Assembly: GCF_000613845.1 (NCBI RefSeq)
Contig: NZ_BAJT01000001.1
Coordinates: 62,001 to 126,000 of the forward strand
DNA from: Asaia astilbis JCM 15831
GTDB taxonomy: Bacteria; Pseudomonadota; Alphaproteobacteria; Acetobacterales; Acetobacteraceae
Length of the DNA: 64,000 bases
Direction of reading: 5' to 3'
This document shows, piece by piece, positions 29,011 to 37,771 of the stretch (the first letter of the stretch is position 1; each line of letters opens with the position of its first letter). The notes below the pieces were generated by a model. That model was not told where the DNA came from and did not search any database. It worked only from the letters and a program-made list of their open reading frames with translations. The position numbers and the translations under genes were made by a program.

Positions 29011-29027
29011 CGGAGGCGATCAGGGCG
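28983..29027. terminator. Long hairpin spanning the end of the GT4 gene
   Basis: A perfect 16-bp stem (28983-28998 with 29012-29027) encloses the last codons and the stop codon of the GT4 gene. It has no T run on either strand. It lies between convergent genes (GT4 and oprB) and probably marks the 3' end of one or both messages. Confidence 0.6.
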
Positions 29028-29076
29028 CCACAGGAGATCCTCGAGATCCGCCCTGGCGGGCAGGGCGGTCTGTCGA

Positions 29077-30546
29077 TCAGAAGATTTCGATGTGTGACTT
29101 GAAGCCGAGCGTTGCAGCATCCTTGAGGCCGGGCTGCGCACCGGGACGGATGAAGTATTGAAAGTCGGGCTGGAAGGTAATGCCGCGCCAGACTCTGATC
29201 TGATACATGGCCTCGACGACCATTCCATTGGTCTGGGGAAAGAAGGAGCCGTTTAGCAGGGTCTGATAGCCCAGGCTTTGCTGGATTTGCTGAGCTGTCT
29301 TCACCTTCTTGGAGACCTGGAAGTAGCTGAAATTGATGCCCCAGGCGTCCAACGGACGTGATTTCCAGAAGCCGCGATCGAGCACGCCTAAAGAAAACTG
29401 GCGCTCTCGGGTCTGAGTGACCGGCGAGTTGTTGTAGAAAACGCCAAGCAGGGTCAGGCCTGCATCTGGACCATTACCTTTATGGCGCATGATCATTTGA
29501 TCGGCCAAGGCATAGGCAGACCAGGAGTTGTTGTGGATCTTGCGAGCCTGGCCCGTTACCGCCCAGTAATTGTCGTTCACGTCGTAAAGAACGTCGGCGT
29601 GCGGCGCTGTGTCGAACACCCCACCCAGCTTGTAGTGGCCCGGCAGCTTGTCCTTGCCGAAAACTGGCTCCCAACCGAACTCGGCGGGGACAGCCTCGCC
29701 ATTGATGTCAGACGCGTTCCATTTGAACCCGGTGCGGAACTGTTTGACCCCGTAAATGCCCATCGAGTTGAAGAATACACCGGTCTGGAAATAAGTGTAT
29801 TGCGACGGACGCACGCGAACGCGGGCTGCCCAGTTGGAGTCTGGATAGGACGAGTGGCTGGTGTTGTCTGACGACGCTTTTGGGTTGCCGCAGAACGCGT
29901 TGTTCATGAAGTTGCAGTAGAGCGGGTTCGACGAGAAATCAGTCAGCAGGGGAATACGACCAGCTGCGACGTCCAGATGGCCGTTAAACAGTGTTTCTTC
30001 GCCATAAATATAGACGAGATGGACCGCAACGTTGCCGCCACCGCCATAAATTTCCTGGCTGGGGTTGAGATTATCGCCAAACATGCGGCTTGCGGGAATG
30101 CCGTAACGGCCTACGAAGACGGCATGGGTCGAGAAACCGCGAATGCCGGCCAGCTTCTCCCAGTCGATGTCGTTCTCAAAGCCGTATTGACCCGCATTGC
30201 TGCTGCCCTGACGAAGGCCGAGACCTTTTGTCGGGCTGGTAAGGGCGCCAGCAAATTCGTTGGTCGTGTCGAGGAGGATGGCAACGCCATGCTGACGAAG
30301 CCAGGTGTTCCAACCCCAAGGGTCGTCAAAGACAGCTTCCGGGTGGGGAAGGGGAGGGACTGTCGAATCCTGAAGATTGACTGTGCCAATCGGGCTCGAA
30401 ACACGGACCGCAGGAGCAAGGCCGGTGCCGTTGGGGGCGCCGCCAGCGAGGGGCGACTGCGCGTGGGCCGAAGGGATGGCAGAGAACGTGGCGAGAGCCG
30501 TCGTAACAACACTCAGCGCCTTAAGGGAAACACGGGAAAGAGACAT
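29077..30546 (-). CDS. oprB: OprB-family carbohydrate-selective porin
   Basis: An outer-membrane porin for sugar uptake. The start ATG at 30546 begins a signal peptide (SLSRVSLKALSVVTTALATF, cleaved after AHA) and gives a 489-residue precursor. Family features include FDDPWGWNTWLRQHGVAILLD near the N-terminus of the mature protein, the GGGNVAVHLVYIYGEET segment, WAARVRVRPSQYTYFQTGVFF and the strand YQIRVWRGITFQPDFQYFI, with a terminal Phe (HIEIF) as the assembly signal. Longer open frame upstream to 30714 is not protein-like. OprB porins are abundant in sugar-oxidising acetic acid bacteria, which fits periplasmic sugar use here. Confidence 0.93.
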   Translation of the reverse strand: MSLSRVSLKALSVVTTALATFSAIPSAHAQSPLAGGAPNGTGLAPAVRVSSPIGTVNLQDSTVPPLPHPEAVFDDPWGWNTWLRQHGVAILLDTTNEFAGALTSPTKGLGLRQGSSNAGQYGFENDIDWEKLAGIRGFSTHAVFVGRYGIPASRMFGDNLNPSQEIYGGGGNVAVHLVYIYGEETLFNGHLDVAAGRIPLLTDFSSNPLYCNFMNNAFCGNPKASSDNTSHSSYPDSNWAARVRVRPSQYTYFQTGVFFNSMGIYGVKQFRTGFKWNASDINGEAVPAEFGWEPVFGKDKLPGHYKLGGVFDTAPHADVLYDVNDNYWAVTGQARKIHNNSWSAYALADQMIMRHKGNGPDAGLTLLGVFYNNSPVTQTRERQFSLGVLDRGFWKSRPLDAWGINFSYFQVSKKVKTAQQIQQSLGYQTLLNGSFFPQTNGMVVEAMYQIRVWRGITFQPDFQYFIRPGAQPGLKDAATLGFKSHIEIF

Positions 30547-30701
30547 GAGGGCAATCCGCCAGTCGGATGGAGAACGCAGGTTCCGTTGCAGTTTGGGAAA
30601 AGTTCCTTCCTTATCCCAACATGTCCCTTTTATTACATATGATTTAGTTTTTGCAACCGGAACGAAGCCCATTTTTTGGACTAGGCCCCTAAAACAAAGA
30701 A

Positions 30702-30728
30702 ACCGGAAAGACACTGTGTCTTTCCGGT
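30702..30728 (-). terminator. Rho-independent terminator of ppa
   Basis: A perfect 12-13 bp stem (ACCGGAAAGACA at 30702-30713, TGTCTTTCCGGT at 30717-30728) follows the ppa stop by 24 bases and is followed on the minus strand by the T-rich stretch TTCTTTGTTTT. Confidence 0.85.
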
Positions 30729-30752
30729 CACTTCCAGGTCTGGACTGGGGAG

Positions 30753-31274
30753 TTACTTCGCGGCTTCAAGAGCTGCAATAATGGCTTTCTTAGCCTCGTC
30801 TGGGCCTGCCCAGCCGGAGACTTTCACCCACTTGTTCGGCTCAAGGTCCTTATAGCGTTCGAAGAAATGTCCGATGGATTTGAGCGTGATTTCCGGCAGA
30901 TCGTCGATCGTTTGCACGTCGGTGTATTGTGTGTGGATCTTGTCGTGGGGGACGCAGATGATCTTCTCATCCTGGCCGCTCTCATCTTCCATCTTCAGCA
31001 TGCCGATGGGACGGGCACGGATGACAGCGCCCGGGACGATCGGGCCAGGGGCAAGGACAAGGGCGTCTGCCGGGTCGCCATCAGCTGCCAGCGTGTTGGG
31101 GATGAAGCCGTAAGCCGCCGGGTAGTTCATGGGGGTGAAGAGGAAGCGGTCGACGAAGACAGCGCCACTCTCCTTGTCGACTTCATACTTCACCGAAGAG
31201 CCCTGCGGGATTTCGATCACGACATTGATGTCATCGGGAACGGATTTGCCAGCGGAGATTTTGGAGACGTCCAT
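30753..31274 (-). CDS. ppa: Inorganic pyrophosphatase
   Basis: Family I soluble pyrophosphatase that splits PPi to two phosphates and pulls biosynthetic reactions forward. The 173-residue product has the family active-site segments: VVIEIPQGSSVKYEVDKESG, PMNYPAAYGFIPNTLAADGDPADALVL (the D.DP.D metal motif) and KWVKVSGWAGPDEAKK. The start may be ATG 31274 or the GTG just before it; AGGA lies upstream for both. It has its own terminator, and a leader with an inverted repeat and an 8-bp tandem repeat. Confidence 0.96.
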   Translation of the reverse strand: MDVSKISAGKSVPDDINVVIEIPQGSSVKYEVDKESGAVFVDRFLFTPMNYPAAYGFIPNTLAADGDPADALVLAPGPIVPGAVIRARPIGMLKMEDESGQDEKIICVPHDKIHTQYTDVQTIDDLPEITLKSIGHFFERYKDLEPNKWVKVSGWAGPDEAKKAIIAALEAAK

Positions 31275-31292
31275 CACTTCTTTTCCTGAAAA

Positions 31293-31329
31293 GGGTTGAC
31301 CTTATGAGGCGATCTTAGCGGGTCAACCC
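31293..31329 (-). promoter_or_regulatory. Inverted repeat and candidate ppa promoter
   Basis: GGGTTGACC (31293-31301) and GGTCAACCC (31321-31329) are exact inverted repeats 19 bases apart, ending 19 bases before the ppa ATG. On the minus strand TTGACC (31326-31321) and TAAGGT (31304-31299) are spaced 16 bases and could be -35 and -10, so the repeat may be a regulator site laid over the promoter. Confidence 0.45.
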
Positions 31330-31334
31330 AATCC

Positions 31335-31382
31335 TGCCCAGATGCCCAGATGCCCAGATGCCCAGATGCCCAGATGCCCAGA
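31335..31382. repeat. Tandem repeat, six copies of an 8-bp unit
   Basis: TGCCCAGA is repeated six times without error, starting at 31335, 31343, 31351, 31359, 31367 and 31375. It lies about 60 bases upstream of the ppa start and just upstream of its candidate promoter. The unit length is not a multiple of three and no gene crosses it. Such arrays can change copy number by slippage. Confidence 0.97.
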
Positions 31383-31462
31383 CGCGATACCCCATGCCCA
31401 TACGCAGAGGGAGAGACACGTCGGGTCCTGCGAAGAGGCTTATATCGTATCGGGGGTGAAGG

Positions 31463-31768
31463 TCAGCGATCCACGTGCCCTAGATCGCGCTCAGGAGCGA
31501 TGACATCGCGCACTCTTTGTTTGATCTCTTTCGGGCCCGGAAAGCCGCCGTCACGTTTGCGTTCCCAGATCAGCGTCTCGCCGATGCTGATACTGAAATG
31601 CCCACCGGTATCGGGAATAAGGGCGACTTCAGCAAGATCGGTGCCGAAGCTCGTCAGCAATTCCTGCGCGATCCAGGCCGAGCGCAGCATCCAGTTGCAT
31701 TGCGTGCAGTAGCGTATTGCGACACGTGGCCGCTCCGATAGGGAAGGTCGTGGTGATTCGGTCGTCAT
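31463..31768 (-). CDS. Rdx/SelT-SelW-SelH family thioredoxin-like protein
   Basis: A 101-residue small redox protein. RVAIRYCTQCNWMLRSAWIAQELL holds the CxxC motif at the start of a thioredoxin-like fold, followed by EVALIPDTGGHFSISIGETLIWERKRDGGFPGPKEIKQRVRD, all typical of bacterial homologues of selenoproteins W and H, here with Cys in place of selenocysteine. The cellular partner is unknown. It ends about 80 bases from the tandem repeat and begins divergent from the tRNA gene. Confidence 0.88.
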   Translation of the reverse strand: MTTESPRPSLSERPRVAIRYCTQCNWMLRSAWIAQELLTSFGTDLAEVALIPDTGGHFSISIGETLIWERKRDGGFPGPKEIKQRVRDVIAPERDLGHVDR

Positions 31769-31925
31769 GGGTTCTGATTCCTCGAGTCCGGCTCAAAGAG
31801 CCATCGAAAAATGAGCGCAGCATTTCTGCCTTGTCCTGAGAGCGTAATTTTGGAGAGAAAGCGGTTTTCTTTAAGGCTCTGTCTTGCAAAATAGCCAAAA
31901 TTGCGCGATTTGCACCCTGACCTGT

Positions 31926-31999
31926 GCGCCTGTAGCTCAATTGGTTAGAGCAGGCCGCTCATAACGGCTTGGTTGCGGGTTCGAGTCCTGCCGGGCGCA
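31926..31999 (+). tRNA. tRNA with CAT anticodon, probably tRNA-Ile2
   Basis: A 74-base cloverleaf: acceptor arms GCGCCTG (31926-31932) and CGGGCGC (31992-31998), D stem GCTC, anticodon loop CTCATAA with anticodon CAT, T arm GCGGGTTCGAGTCCTGC, discriminator A at 31999. CCA is not encoded. The loop CTCATAA and the following CTTGG resemble the minor isoleucine tRNA whose C34 is changed to lysidine, rather than elongator or initiator methionine tRNA; this choice is made by eye. Confidence 0.88.
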
Positions 32000-32079
32000 G
32001 GGGTTCACGCTCTTTCCTGGAGCGCACTCGAGCTACGTTCTCGCCTTTTCCGACCGATCAATTCATCAGGAGATCCATC

Positions 32080-33758
32080 ATGGCCGCCTATCAGTATGTC
32101 TATGTCATGAAGGACCTGACGAAGGCCTATCCTGGAGGCCGCGAGGTCTTCAAGGGCATCACCCTCTCCTTCCTTCCCGGCGTCAAGATCGGTGTGCTCG
32201 GTGTCAACGGCGCCGGTAAATCGACCCTGCTCAAGATCATGGCCGGGATCGAGAAGGAATACGGCGGAGAGGCCTGGGGCGCCGAAGGTGCCCGCATCGG
32301 TTATCTGGAGCAGGAGCCGAAGCTCGATGAGAGCCTGACTGTCGCAGAAAACGTGGCCCTAGGATTCGGTGATCTGAAGCGTGCCGTCGATCGTTTCAAC
32401 GAGATCTCGATGCTTTCGCCGAGCCGATGACCGATGACGAGATGACAGCTCTTCTGGCCGAGCAGGCCGAGCTTCAGGAAAAGATCGACGCCGGCGATGG
32501 CTGGGAGCTGGATCGCAAGCTCGAAATCGCGCTGGATGCTCTGCGTTGCCCCCCGGCAGACAGCTCGGTCACCATGCTTTCCGGTGGTGAGCGTCGTCGC
32601 GTGGCGCTGTGCCGTCTGCTGATCGAGAAGCCCGATCTGCTGCTGCTCGATGAGCCGACCAACCATCTCGATGCCGAGAGCGTGGCATGGCTCGAAAAGA
32701 CCCTGCGCGATTATCAGGGCACCGTCATGGTCATCACCCATGATCGCTACTTCCTCGACAACGTGACCAACTGGATTCTCGAAATCGAGCGTGGTCGCGG
32801 TTACCCGTTCGAAGGCAATTACTCGTCCTGGCTGACGCAGAAGCGCAAGCGCCTTGCGCAGGAAGAGAAGGAAGAGAGCTCACGCCAGCGCGCTCTCGCT
32901 GCCGAGCAGGATTGGATCAGCTCCTCGCCGAAGGCCCGTCAGGCCAAGAGCAAGGCCCGTATCACCAAATACGAGGAAATGCTGGCGGCGAATCAGGAAC
33001 GTGCCGGTGGCACGGCTGACATCGTCATCACCCCGGGCCCCCGTCTGGGTGGCACGGTGATCGAGGCAGAGAACCTGTCCAAGGGCTTTGCAGACCGTCT
33101 GCTGATCGATGGCTTGAACTTCAAGCTGCCGCCCGGCGGTATTGTCGGCGTGATCGGACCGAACGGTGCGGGTAAATCGACCCTGTTCAAGATGATCACC
33201 GGTCAGGATCAGCCCGATGCCGGTGCGCTCAAGGTGGGTGAGACGGTCAAGCTCGGCTATGTCGACCAGTCTCGTGACTCACTCGACGATAGCAAGACTG
33301 TCTGGGAAGAGATTTCGGGCGGCACCGATGTCATTCATCTCGGTAAGCGCTCCGTCCCGTCACGCGCTTATGTCGGTGCGTTCAACTTCAAGGGCTCCGA
33401 TCAGCAGAAGCGCGTCGGTGTGCTCTCGGGCGGTGAGCGTAATCGCGTGCATCTTGCCAAGATGCTCAAGAAAGACAGCAATGTCATTCTGCTCGACGAA
33501 CCGACCAACGATCTCGACGTCGACACCTTGCGTGCGCTCGAGGACGCGCTGGCGGAGTTCGCTGGTTGCGCCGTGGTCATCTCGCATGATCGCTGGTTCC
33601 TCGATCGTCTCGCCACGCATATCCTCGCCTTTGAAGGCGATAGCCATGTCGAATGGTTCGAGGGTAACTTCCAGGATTATGAGGAAGACAAGCGTCGCCG
33701 CCTTGGCCCGGATTCAACCGAACCGAGCCGCATCAAGTACCGCCCCATCGCACGCTAA
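32080..33758 (+). CDS. ettA: Energy-dependent translational throttle protein EttA (ABC-F), frameshifted near 32412
   Basis: An ABC-F ATPase that binds the ribosomal E site and gates the first peptide bond according to energy state. The start ATG at 32080 has AGGAGA 6 bases before. Two nucleotide-binding domains are seen: [16 protein letters not shown] in the first and [16 protein letters not shown] in the second, with [13 protein letters not shown] and [13 protein letters not shown] signatures and [14 protein letters not shown] and [14 protein letters not shown] Walker B motifs. The linker (P-site interaction motif) lies between. The reading frame breaks after RFNEIS and resumes as [11 protein letters not shown]. 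Corrected length is about 559 residues, normal for EttA. Confidence 0.94.
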
Positions 33759-33765
33759 GAGCTAA

Positions 33766-33795
33766 AGATGTCGGAGCGGGTCTTCTCTGACATCT
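33766..33795 (+). terminator. Hairpin downstream of ettA
   Basis: AGATGTC (33766-33772) pairs with GACATCT (33789-33795), extended inside by GAG with CTC across one G-T pair. It starts 8 bases after the ettA stop and is followed by CTCTTGTC, a weak T-rich tail. Confidence 0.5.
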
Positions 33796-33826
33796 CTCTT
33801 GTCGATGTCATGTCGGGAGCAGGATC

Positions 33827-34351
33827 GTGACGCTTGGTCGTCAGATCCGCACCCAGCGCCTCGTCCTGCAACCGGTGACCTGGCGCGACATGCAGGATAT
33901 GATACGTCTCAAGACCAATGGCGCGTCATTTGGGCGCATGCTGGGCGGCGTACGCTCGCTTCAGCAGGTTGAGGATGAAATGGGCGACGACCTCTCTTTC
34001 TGGGCAAAGAGAGGCGTCGGCATTTTTACAATCCGGGAAAATGACCGCTTTGTCGGAATGACGGGCCTCCATGAACGTCCCGATGGGCGAGGGCTCGGAC
34101 TGCGCTTTGCTCTGGTGCCTGAGGCGGCAGGTCGGGGTATCGCTCGTGAGGCGGCTGGTGCGGCCCTGCGCTTTGCACTGGACGCAGGCGTTGAGCGCGT
34201 GGTGGGTGTCACACGCGAAGACAACATGCCCTCCCGGATTGTGCTGGGAAGCATCGGGCTGAACCATGTCGAGAGTTTCGAGCGGGACGGCTATCTGATG
34301 CTGGTCTACGAAATCCGGCAGGACAGAAGGCCAGACTCTCCACGGAGATAA
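33827..34351 (+). CDS. GNAT-family N-acetyltransferase (RimJ-like)
   Basis: A 174-residue acetyl-CoA-dependent acetyltransferase. The opening RTQRLVLQPVTWRDMQDMIRL is typical of the Acetyltransf_3 (RimJ/RimL) group; the acetyl-CoA loop is LVPEAAGRGIAREAAGAALRFAL and the last part VVGVTREDNMPSRIVLGSIGLNHVESF is the usual closing strand and helix. The substrate could be a protein N-terminus or a small molecule; it cannot be told from the sequence. It starts at a GTG and lies 68 bases after ettA. Confidence 0.85.
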   Translation: MTLGRQIRTQRLVLQPVTWRDMQDMIRLKTNGASFGRMLGGVRSLQQVEDEMGDDLSFWAKRGVGIFTIRENDRFVGMTGLHERPDGRGLGLRFALVPEAAGRGIAREAAGAALRFALDAGVERVVGVTREDNMPSRIVLGSIGLNHVESFERDGYLMLVYEIRQDRRPDSPRR

Positions 34352-34559
34352 AGTGTCGTCAGACCTCGAGGGGTATCCAGTCTCCGATCGGGCGGCAAAA
34401 AGATAGCTGATTGTGCGGAAGATTTATCCCAGCGTTGCGCTGGTGTGTCTCGAGCTTATGGCTCGTCTCAGGCTTCGATGCAGAGATATCTGACAGATCG
34501 ACCGATATAGCGGAAAATCCTGCAAAGCTGCAGTGGAAACAGCCCTGTGAGCAGCAAAC

Positions 34560-34595
34560 CCTCTTCCGGATCGTGGGCTTTGGGACCGGAAGAGG
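34560..34595 (-). terminator. Hairpin downstream of mlaC
   Basis: CCTCTTCCGG (34560-34569) and CCGGAAGAGG (34586-34595) form a 10-bp stem with a 16-base loop, 9 bases past the corrected mlaC stop. The T run is weak. The position supports the corrected stop rather than the later one at 34424. Confidence 0.6.
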
Positions 34596-34604
34596 AGCCT
34601 GGTT

Positions 34605-35221
34605 TTAGTGGTGGTGTGCGATCTGGCGCTCGAGAGCTTGATGAGCGTCTCGACATTGCCGCCATTGCGCGCGAGGTAAGAGCTGTAATCCTGACGCTGG
34701 GTCAGGCGCAGGCTCGTGCCTTCACCGATCATGTCCACAATCTTCAGGCCGCCGTCATGGGCGATCAGAACGCCCATTTCGGCAACGGGCTGGCCCGGGC
34801 GCATGATCTGGGCGCTGACCAGCTCGCCGTTCGGCGTGTTGGTGGAGCCGGTGACCTTGAAGCTGACGCCCTTGTAGTCACCGATTCGGTCGGTCACGGC
34901 ACCAACGAGAACCTGGTTGAAGAGCGCGAGATAACGAGCCTGTTGATCGGGCGATGCCGTACGCCAGTAGCGACCGAGGCAGAACTTGCCGATCGTGGCG
35001 ATATCGACGTTCTCCTGCACGAGAGGCAGGACGGCCTGCCGCTTCTCTACAAGGGATTTGTCGCTGTTGATGATCCCAATCAGCTTGCTGCCGAAAGCGG
35101 TCACGAAAGCCTGACCGTCAGCTGCCTGAGCCGGTGTGCCAAGGGCAGCAACGGAGACGAGGGCCGTGGTCATCAGACCAAGGGCCGCACGACGGGAAAA
35201 GGAAAAGCATGTCTTGATCAT
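34605..35221 (-). CDS. mlaC: MlaC-type phospholipid-binding ABC transporter component, frameshifted near 34640
   Basis: The periplasmic shuttle of the Mla system, which returns misplaced phospholipids from the outer membrane (MlaC/Ttg2D family). A signal peptide (RRAALGLMTTALVSVAALG, cleaved after AQA) is followed by GQAFVTAFGSKLIGIIN, FCLGRYWRTASPDQQARYLALF, VTDRIGDYKG and GLKIVDMIGEGTSLRLTQRQDYSSYL, all typical. The frame then runs 65 further residues with no family character to 34424; shifting one base near 34640 gives KALERQIAHHH and a stop at 34605, the normal MlaC end. It follows mlaA by 12 bases, as a two-gene operon; mlaBDEF are not in the window. Confidence 0.9.
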
Positions 35222-35233
35222 GTCGGGAGGTCC

Positions 35234-36079
35234 TTAATTGTACCAGTCCGGCACGGTCGCCCGGTGGTCGTTGCGCATGGTTTCAACCTGACTCTCACGA
35301 TTCTGCTGCCAGGCACTTCTGATGAACGCATAGGGATCGAGCGAGTCCTGCTCGACCTGATCGATCTCGTCAATATGAGACGAGAACCCGCCCAGTGCAC
35401 CAGCGATGTTATAGGCCCAGTTGAAGGTCAGCAGACCGTAGCCGCGTGGCACATAGTTGATGGGCGACAGGCCTTGGGCAATTGCATAGCCGCCAGCGTC
35501 ACGGAAGGTGTTCGGTCCGATTCCCGGTAGGAAGAGATAAGGACCGCTGGGCACGCCCCAGGTTGCCAGTGTCAGGCCCGGATCGCTGTCGTGATGCGGA
35601 TATCCGAGTGAGGTCGCGACATCGATGAAGCCAGCTGCGCCGAGTGTCATGTTGATGAGATAACGCATGAAGTCATCGCCAGCGCGACGCGGCTTGCCCG
35701 CACCGACATCGCTGAAGAAGACCGTCGGCATATACCAGGTCTGATTCAGGTTATCGATCGAGCTGCGAATGGGCTTGGGAACAGCCCAGGCCCACGCCTT
35801 GCCGACCGGACGCAGCGCCACATGATAGGCCCACATCTGCACGCCGAACATCTTGCGGTTGACCGGCTCATACGGGTCGTTCGCTTCCTTGTAGTCGGCG
35901 AGCGCTTCAGGATCTTTCGGCGGCGGGTTGCGCCAGCTCGCGCAGGCACTCAGCGAAACAAGGGCGGTCAGTCCGACAAGCAGGCGGCCATTCTTGCGCC
36001 ATTCACGCCGTTTGGTCCGGCTTTCGACGGCAGATCCGGTTTCAGGCCGGTTATCGGAATCACCTAGCGGTGCGGTCAT
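35234..36079 (-). CDS. mlaA: MlaA (VacJ) phospholipid-binding lipoprotein
   Basis: The outer-membrane lipoprotein that pulls phospholipids out of the outer leaflet and hands them to MlaC. The 281-residue product has a cytoplasmic Arg/Lys-rich start, a hydrophobic signal (LLVGLTALVSLSAC with the lipobox Cys) and the VacJ signature NDPYEPVNRKMFGVQMWAYH, then SSIDNLNQTWYMPTVFFSD, GDDFMRYLINMTLGAAGFIDVA and GVPSGPYLFLPGIGPNTFRDAGG. ATG 36079 is used; an upstream TTG at 36091 is possible. The signal peptide is preceded by about 40 extra residues, longer than in E. coli VacJ. Confidence 0.94.
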   Translation of the reverse strand: MTAPLGDSDNRPETGSAVESRTKRREWRKNGRLLVGLTALVSLSACASWRNPPPKDPEALADYKEANDPYEPVNRKMFGVQMWAYHVALRPVGKAWAWAVPKPIRSSIDNLNQTWYMPTVFFSDVGAGKPRRAGDDFMRYLINMTLGAAGFIDVATSLGYPHHDSDPGLTLATWGVPSGPYLFLPGIGPNTFRDAGGYAIAQGLSPINYVPRGYGLLTFNWAYNIAGALGGFSSHIDEIDQVEQDSLDPYAFIRSAWQQNRESQVETMRNDHRATVPDWYN

Positions 36080-36438
36080 CGCAGTCCCCAAGTCGTGTCA
36101 GCGCGCTTGTCTGCGCCAGAATGCGCGCACCAGCTCACGATCGTTTTGTTGCAGGCTGTAAACAGCCTTGGCGTCATTACCTCAATAGCATCATCGCAGA
36201 CACAGCAGGGAGTCCCCTTCCCGGTGGGGGAAGGTGCTCGCGCTGTCTCATGGAAGACGCAGCATGTTGGTTTTCTAACACGATGTCTGTCAGATGCCAG
36301 ACTGTCGATACCAACTCATGCCCCGTGCATAGCGTTTGAATCGGGCTACGGTTGGCTCAGAGCCTGTTCGGACACTTTGACATGGAACATTTATCTGATC
36401 ACTGTGGCGTCAAATCAACAGATGGAAGCGCGTAGTCC
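36080..36438. other. Intergenic region between mlaA and galM
   Basis: About 360 bases between divergent genes. It holds a small GC hairpin at about 36216-36233 (CCTTCCC with GGGGAAGG) without a T run. No open frame has protein character and no RNA family was recognised. It presumably carries both promoters. Confidence 0.5.
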
Positions 36439-37589
36439 ATGAGAGCAAAAGTGAAGAGTGCCGTTTGCCTGTCAGTTCTGGCCGGAATGACAAGCGGTGC
36501 GGCGATGGCAGCGCCTGCGGTGACGGTGCAGCCCTGGGGCAAGACCCCGGCCGGGCAGGATGTCAAAATCATCACCCTGACCAATGATCATGCGATGACC
36601 GTGCGGGTCATCACCTATGGAGGCATCATCCAGTCTGTTGAGGCACCCGACCGCGAAGGACGTGTGCAGGATCTGGTGCTCGGTTTCGGCACGCTCGACG
36701 GGTACACGAAGGACTCGGCACAGGGCGGTCTCTTTTTCGGCGCCATGATCGGTCGATATGCCAATCGTCTGGCTCACGGCAGCTTCACCGTCGATGGCAA
36801 AAGCTATCATACGGATCTGACCGATGCGCCCAACGCTCTCCACGGTGGCAAGATCGGCTTTGACAAGCATGTCTGGACGCTCGTCGATACGAAAAAGACG
36901 GCCAAGGGCGCAGCTGTAACGCTGCAACTGGTCAGCCCCAACGGCGATCAGGCTTCCCCGGCGCGTTGACCACAACGGTCACGTACACGCTGGACGAAAA
37001 CAATGCACTCAGCCTGCATTATCAGGCGACGACGGATGCGCCGACGGTTCTGAACCTGACCAATCACAGCTACTGGAACATCAATGGCGAAGGATCGGGC
37101 TCGATTGAGAACGAAATCCTTCAGGTCAATGCAGAGCGTTACACGCCGACGGATGCAACATCGATTCCGACGGGTGAGCTGGCTCAGGTCGAGGGAACAC
37201 CGCTCGATTTCCGTAAACCGACCCGCATCGGCGACCGGCTGCGCAGCGATTTCGTGCAGATGCTCTATGCGCGAGGCTATGACCATAACTGGGTTGTCGA
37301 CGGGGCCTATGGCAAGGCACCCCGCCCGGCTGTGAACGTGTTCGATCCGGCATCGGGCCGTACGCTCGACGTGTCGACCAATCAGCCCGGTGTTCAGGTT
37401 TACACCTCGAACTCGCTGAACGGAAAATATGCAGGTATCTCACATCGTGCCTATCGTCAGACTGACGCTATCGCGATTGAGGCCGAGCATTATCCTGACA
37501 GCCCGAACCATCCTTCCTTTCCGACAACGGAACTGCGTCCGGGTCAGAAGTTCGATTATACGACCATCTTCAAGCTCGGCACGCGCTGA
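36439..37589 (+). CDS. galM: Periplasmic aldose 1-epimerase, frameshifted near 36950
   Basis: Interconverts alpha and beta anomers of aldoses such as glucose and galactose. An N-terminal signal (SAVCLSVLAGMTSGAAM, cleaved after AMA) places it in the periplasm. Family motifs are VRVITYGGIIQSVEAPDREG, GAMIGRYANRLAHGSFTVDG, NALHGGKIGFDKHVW, LNLTNHSYWNINGEG and GVQVYTSNSL with the catalytic Glu in IAIEAEHYPDSPNHPSFP. The frame stops at 36967 after NGDQ; adding one G in a short G run restores DQGFPGALTTTVTYTL. Corrected length is about 383 residues. Periplasmic mutarotation fits an organism with periplasmic sugar dehydrogenases. Confidence 0.92.
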
Positions 37590-37771
37590 GCCGTTTTCTG
37601 CCCGCCAGTTCGGCGGGTAGATCCTGACACGGTCAGTCGGTCTGCATACGGGTTGATCGAGTCGTTAGGGCGGGGCAGCAGCGGGCCGAGACAAGTAAGG
37701 CCTGTCTGCTTCGTTTTCCCATTGGGGATCAGGTGATTACCCTGCGCATCGCTTGTGATGAGAGAAGGCTT

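Noticed and set aside
31335-31382. CRISPR-like array
   Set aside because: The 8-bp units are directly abutting with no spacers and there are no cas genes.
31926-31999. tRNA-Met (elongator or initiator) for the CAT anticodon tRNA
   Set aside because: The first base pair and stems do not fit an initiator, and the loop and following bases are closer to the lysidine-modified isoleucine tRNA; an elongator Met identity is not fully excluded.
34547-35530. Long plus-strand open frame opposite mlaC-mlaA
   Set aside because: It is antisense to two clearly identified genes and has no recognisable domain or ribosome site.
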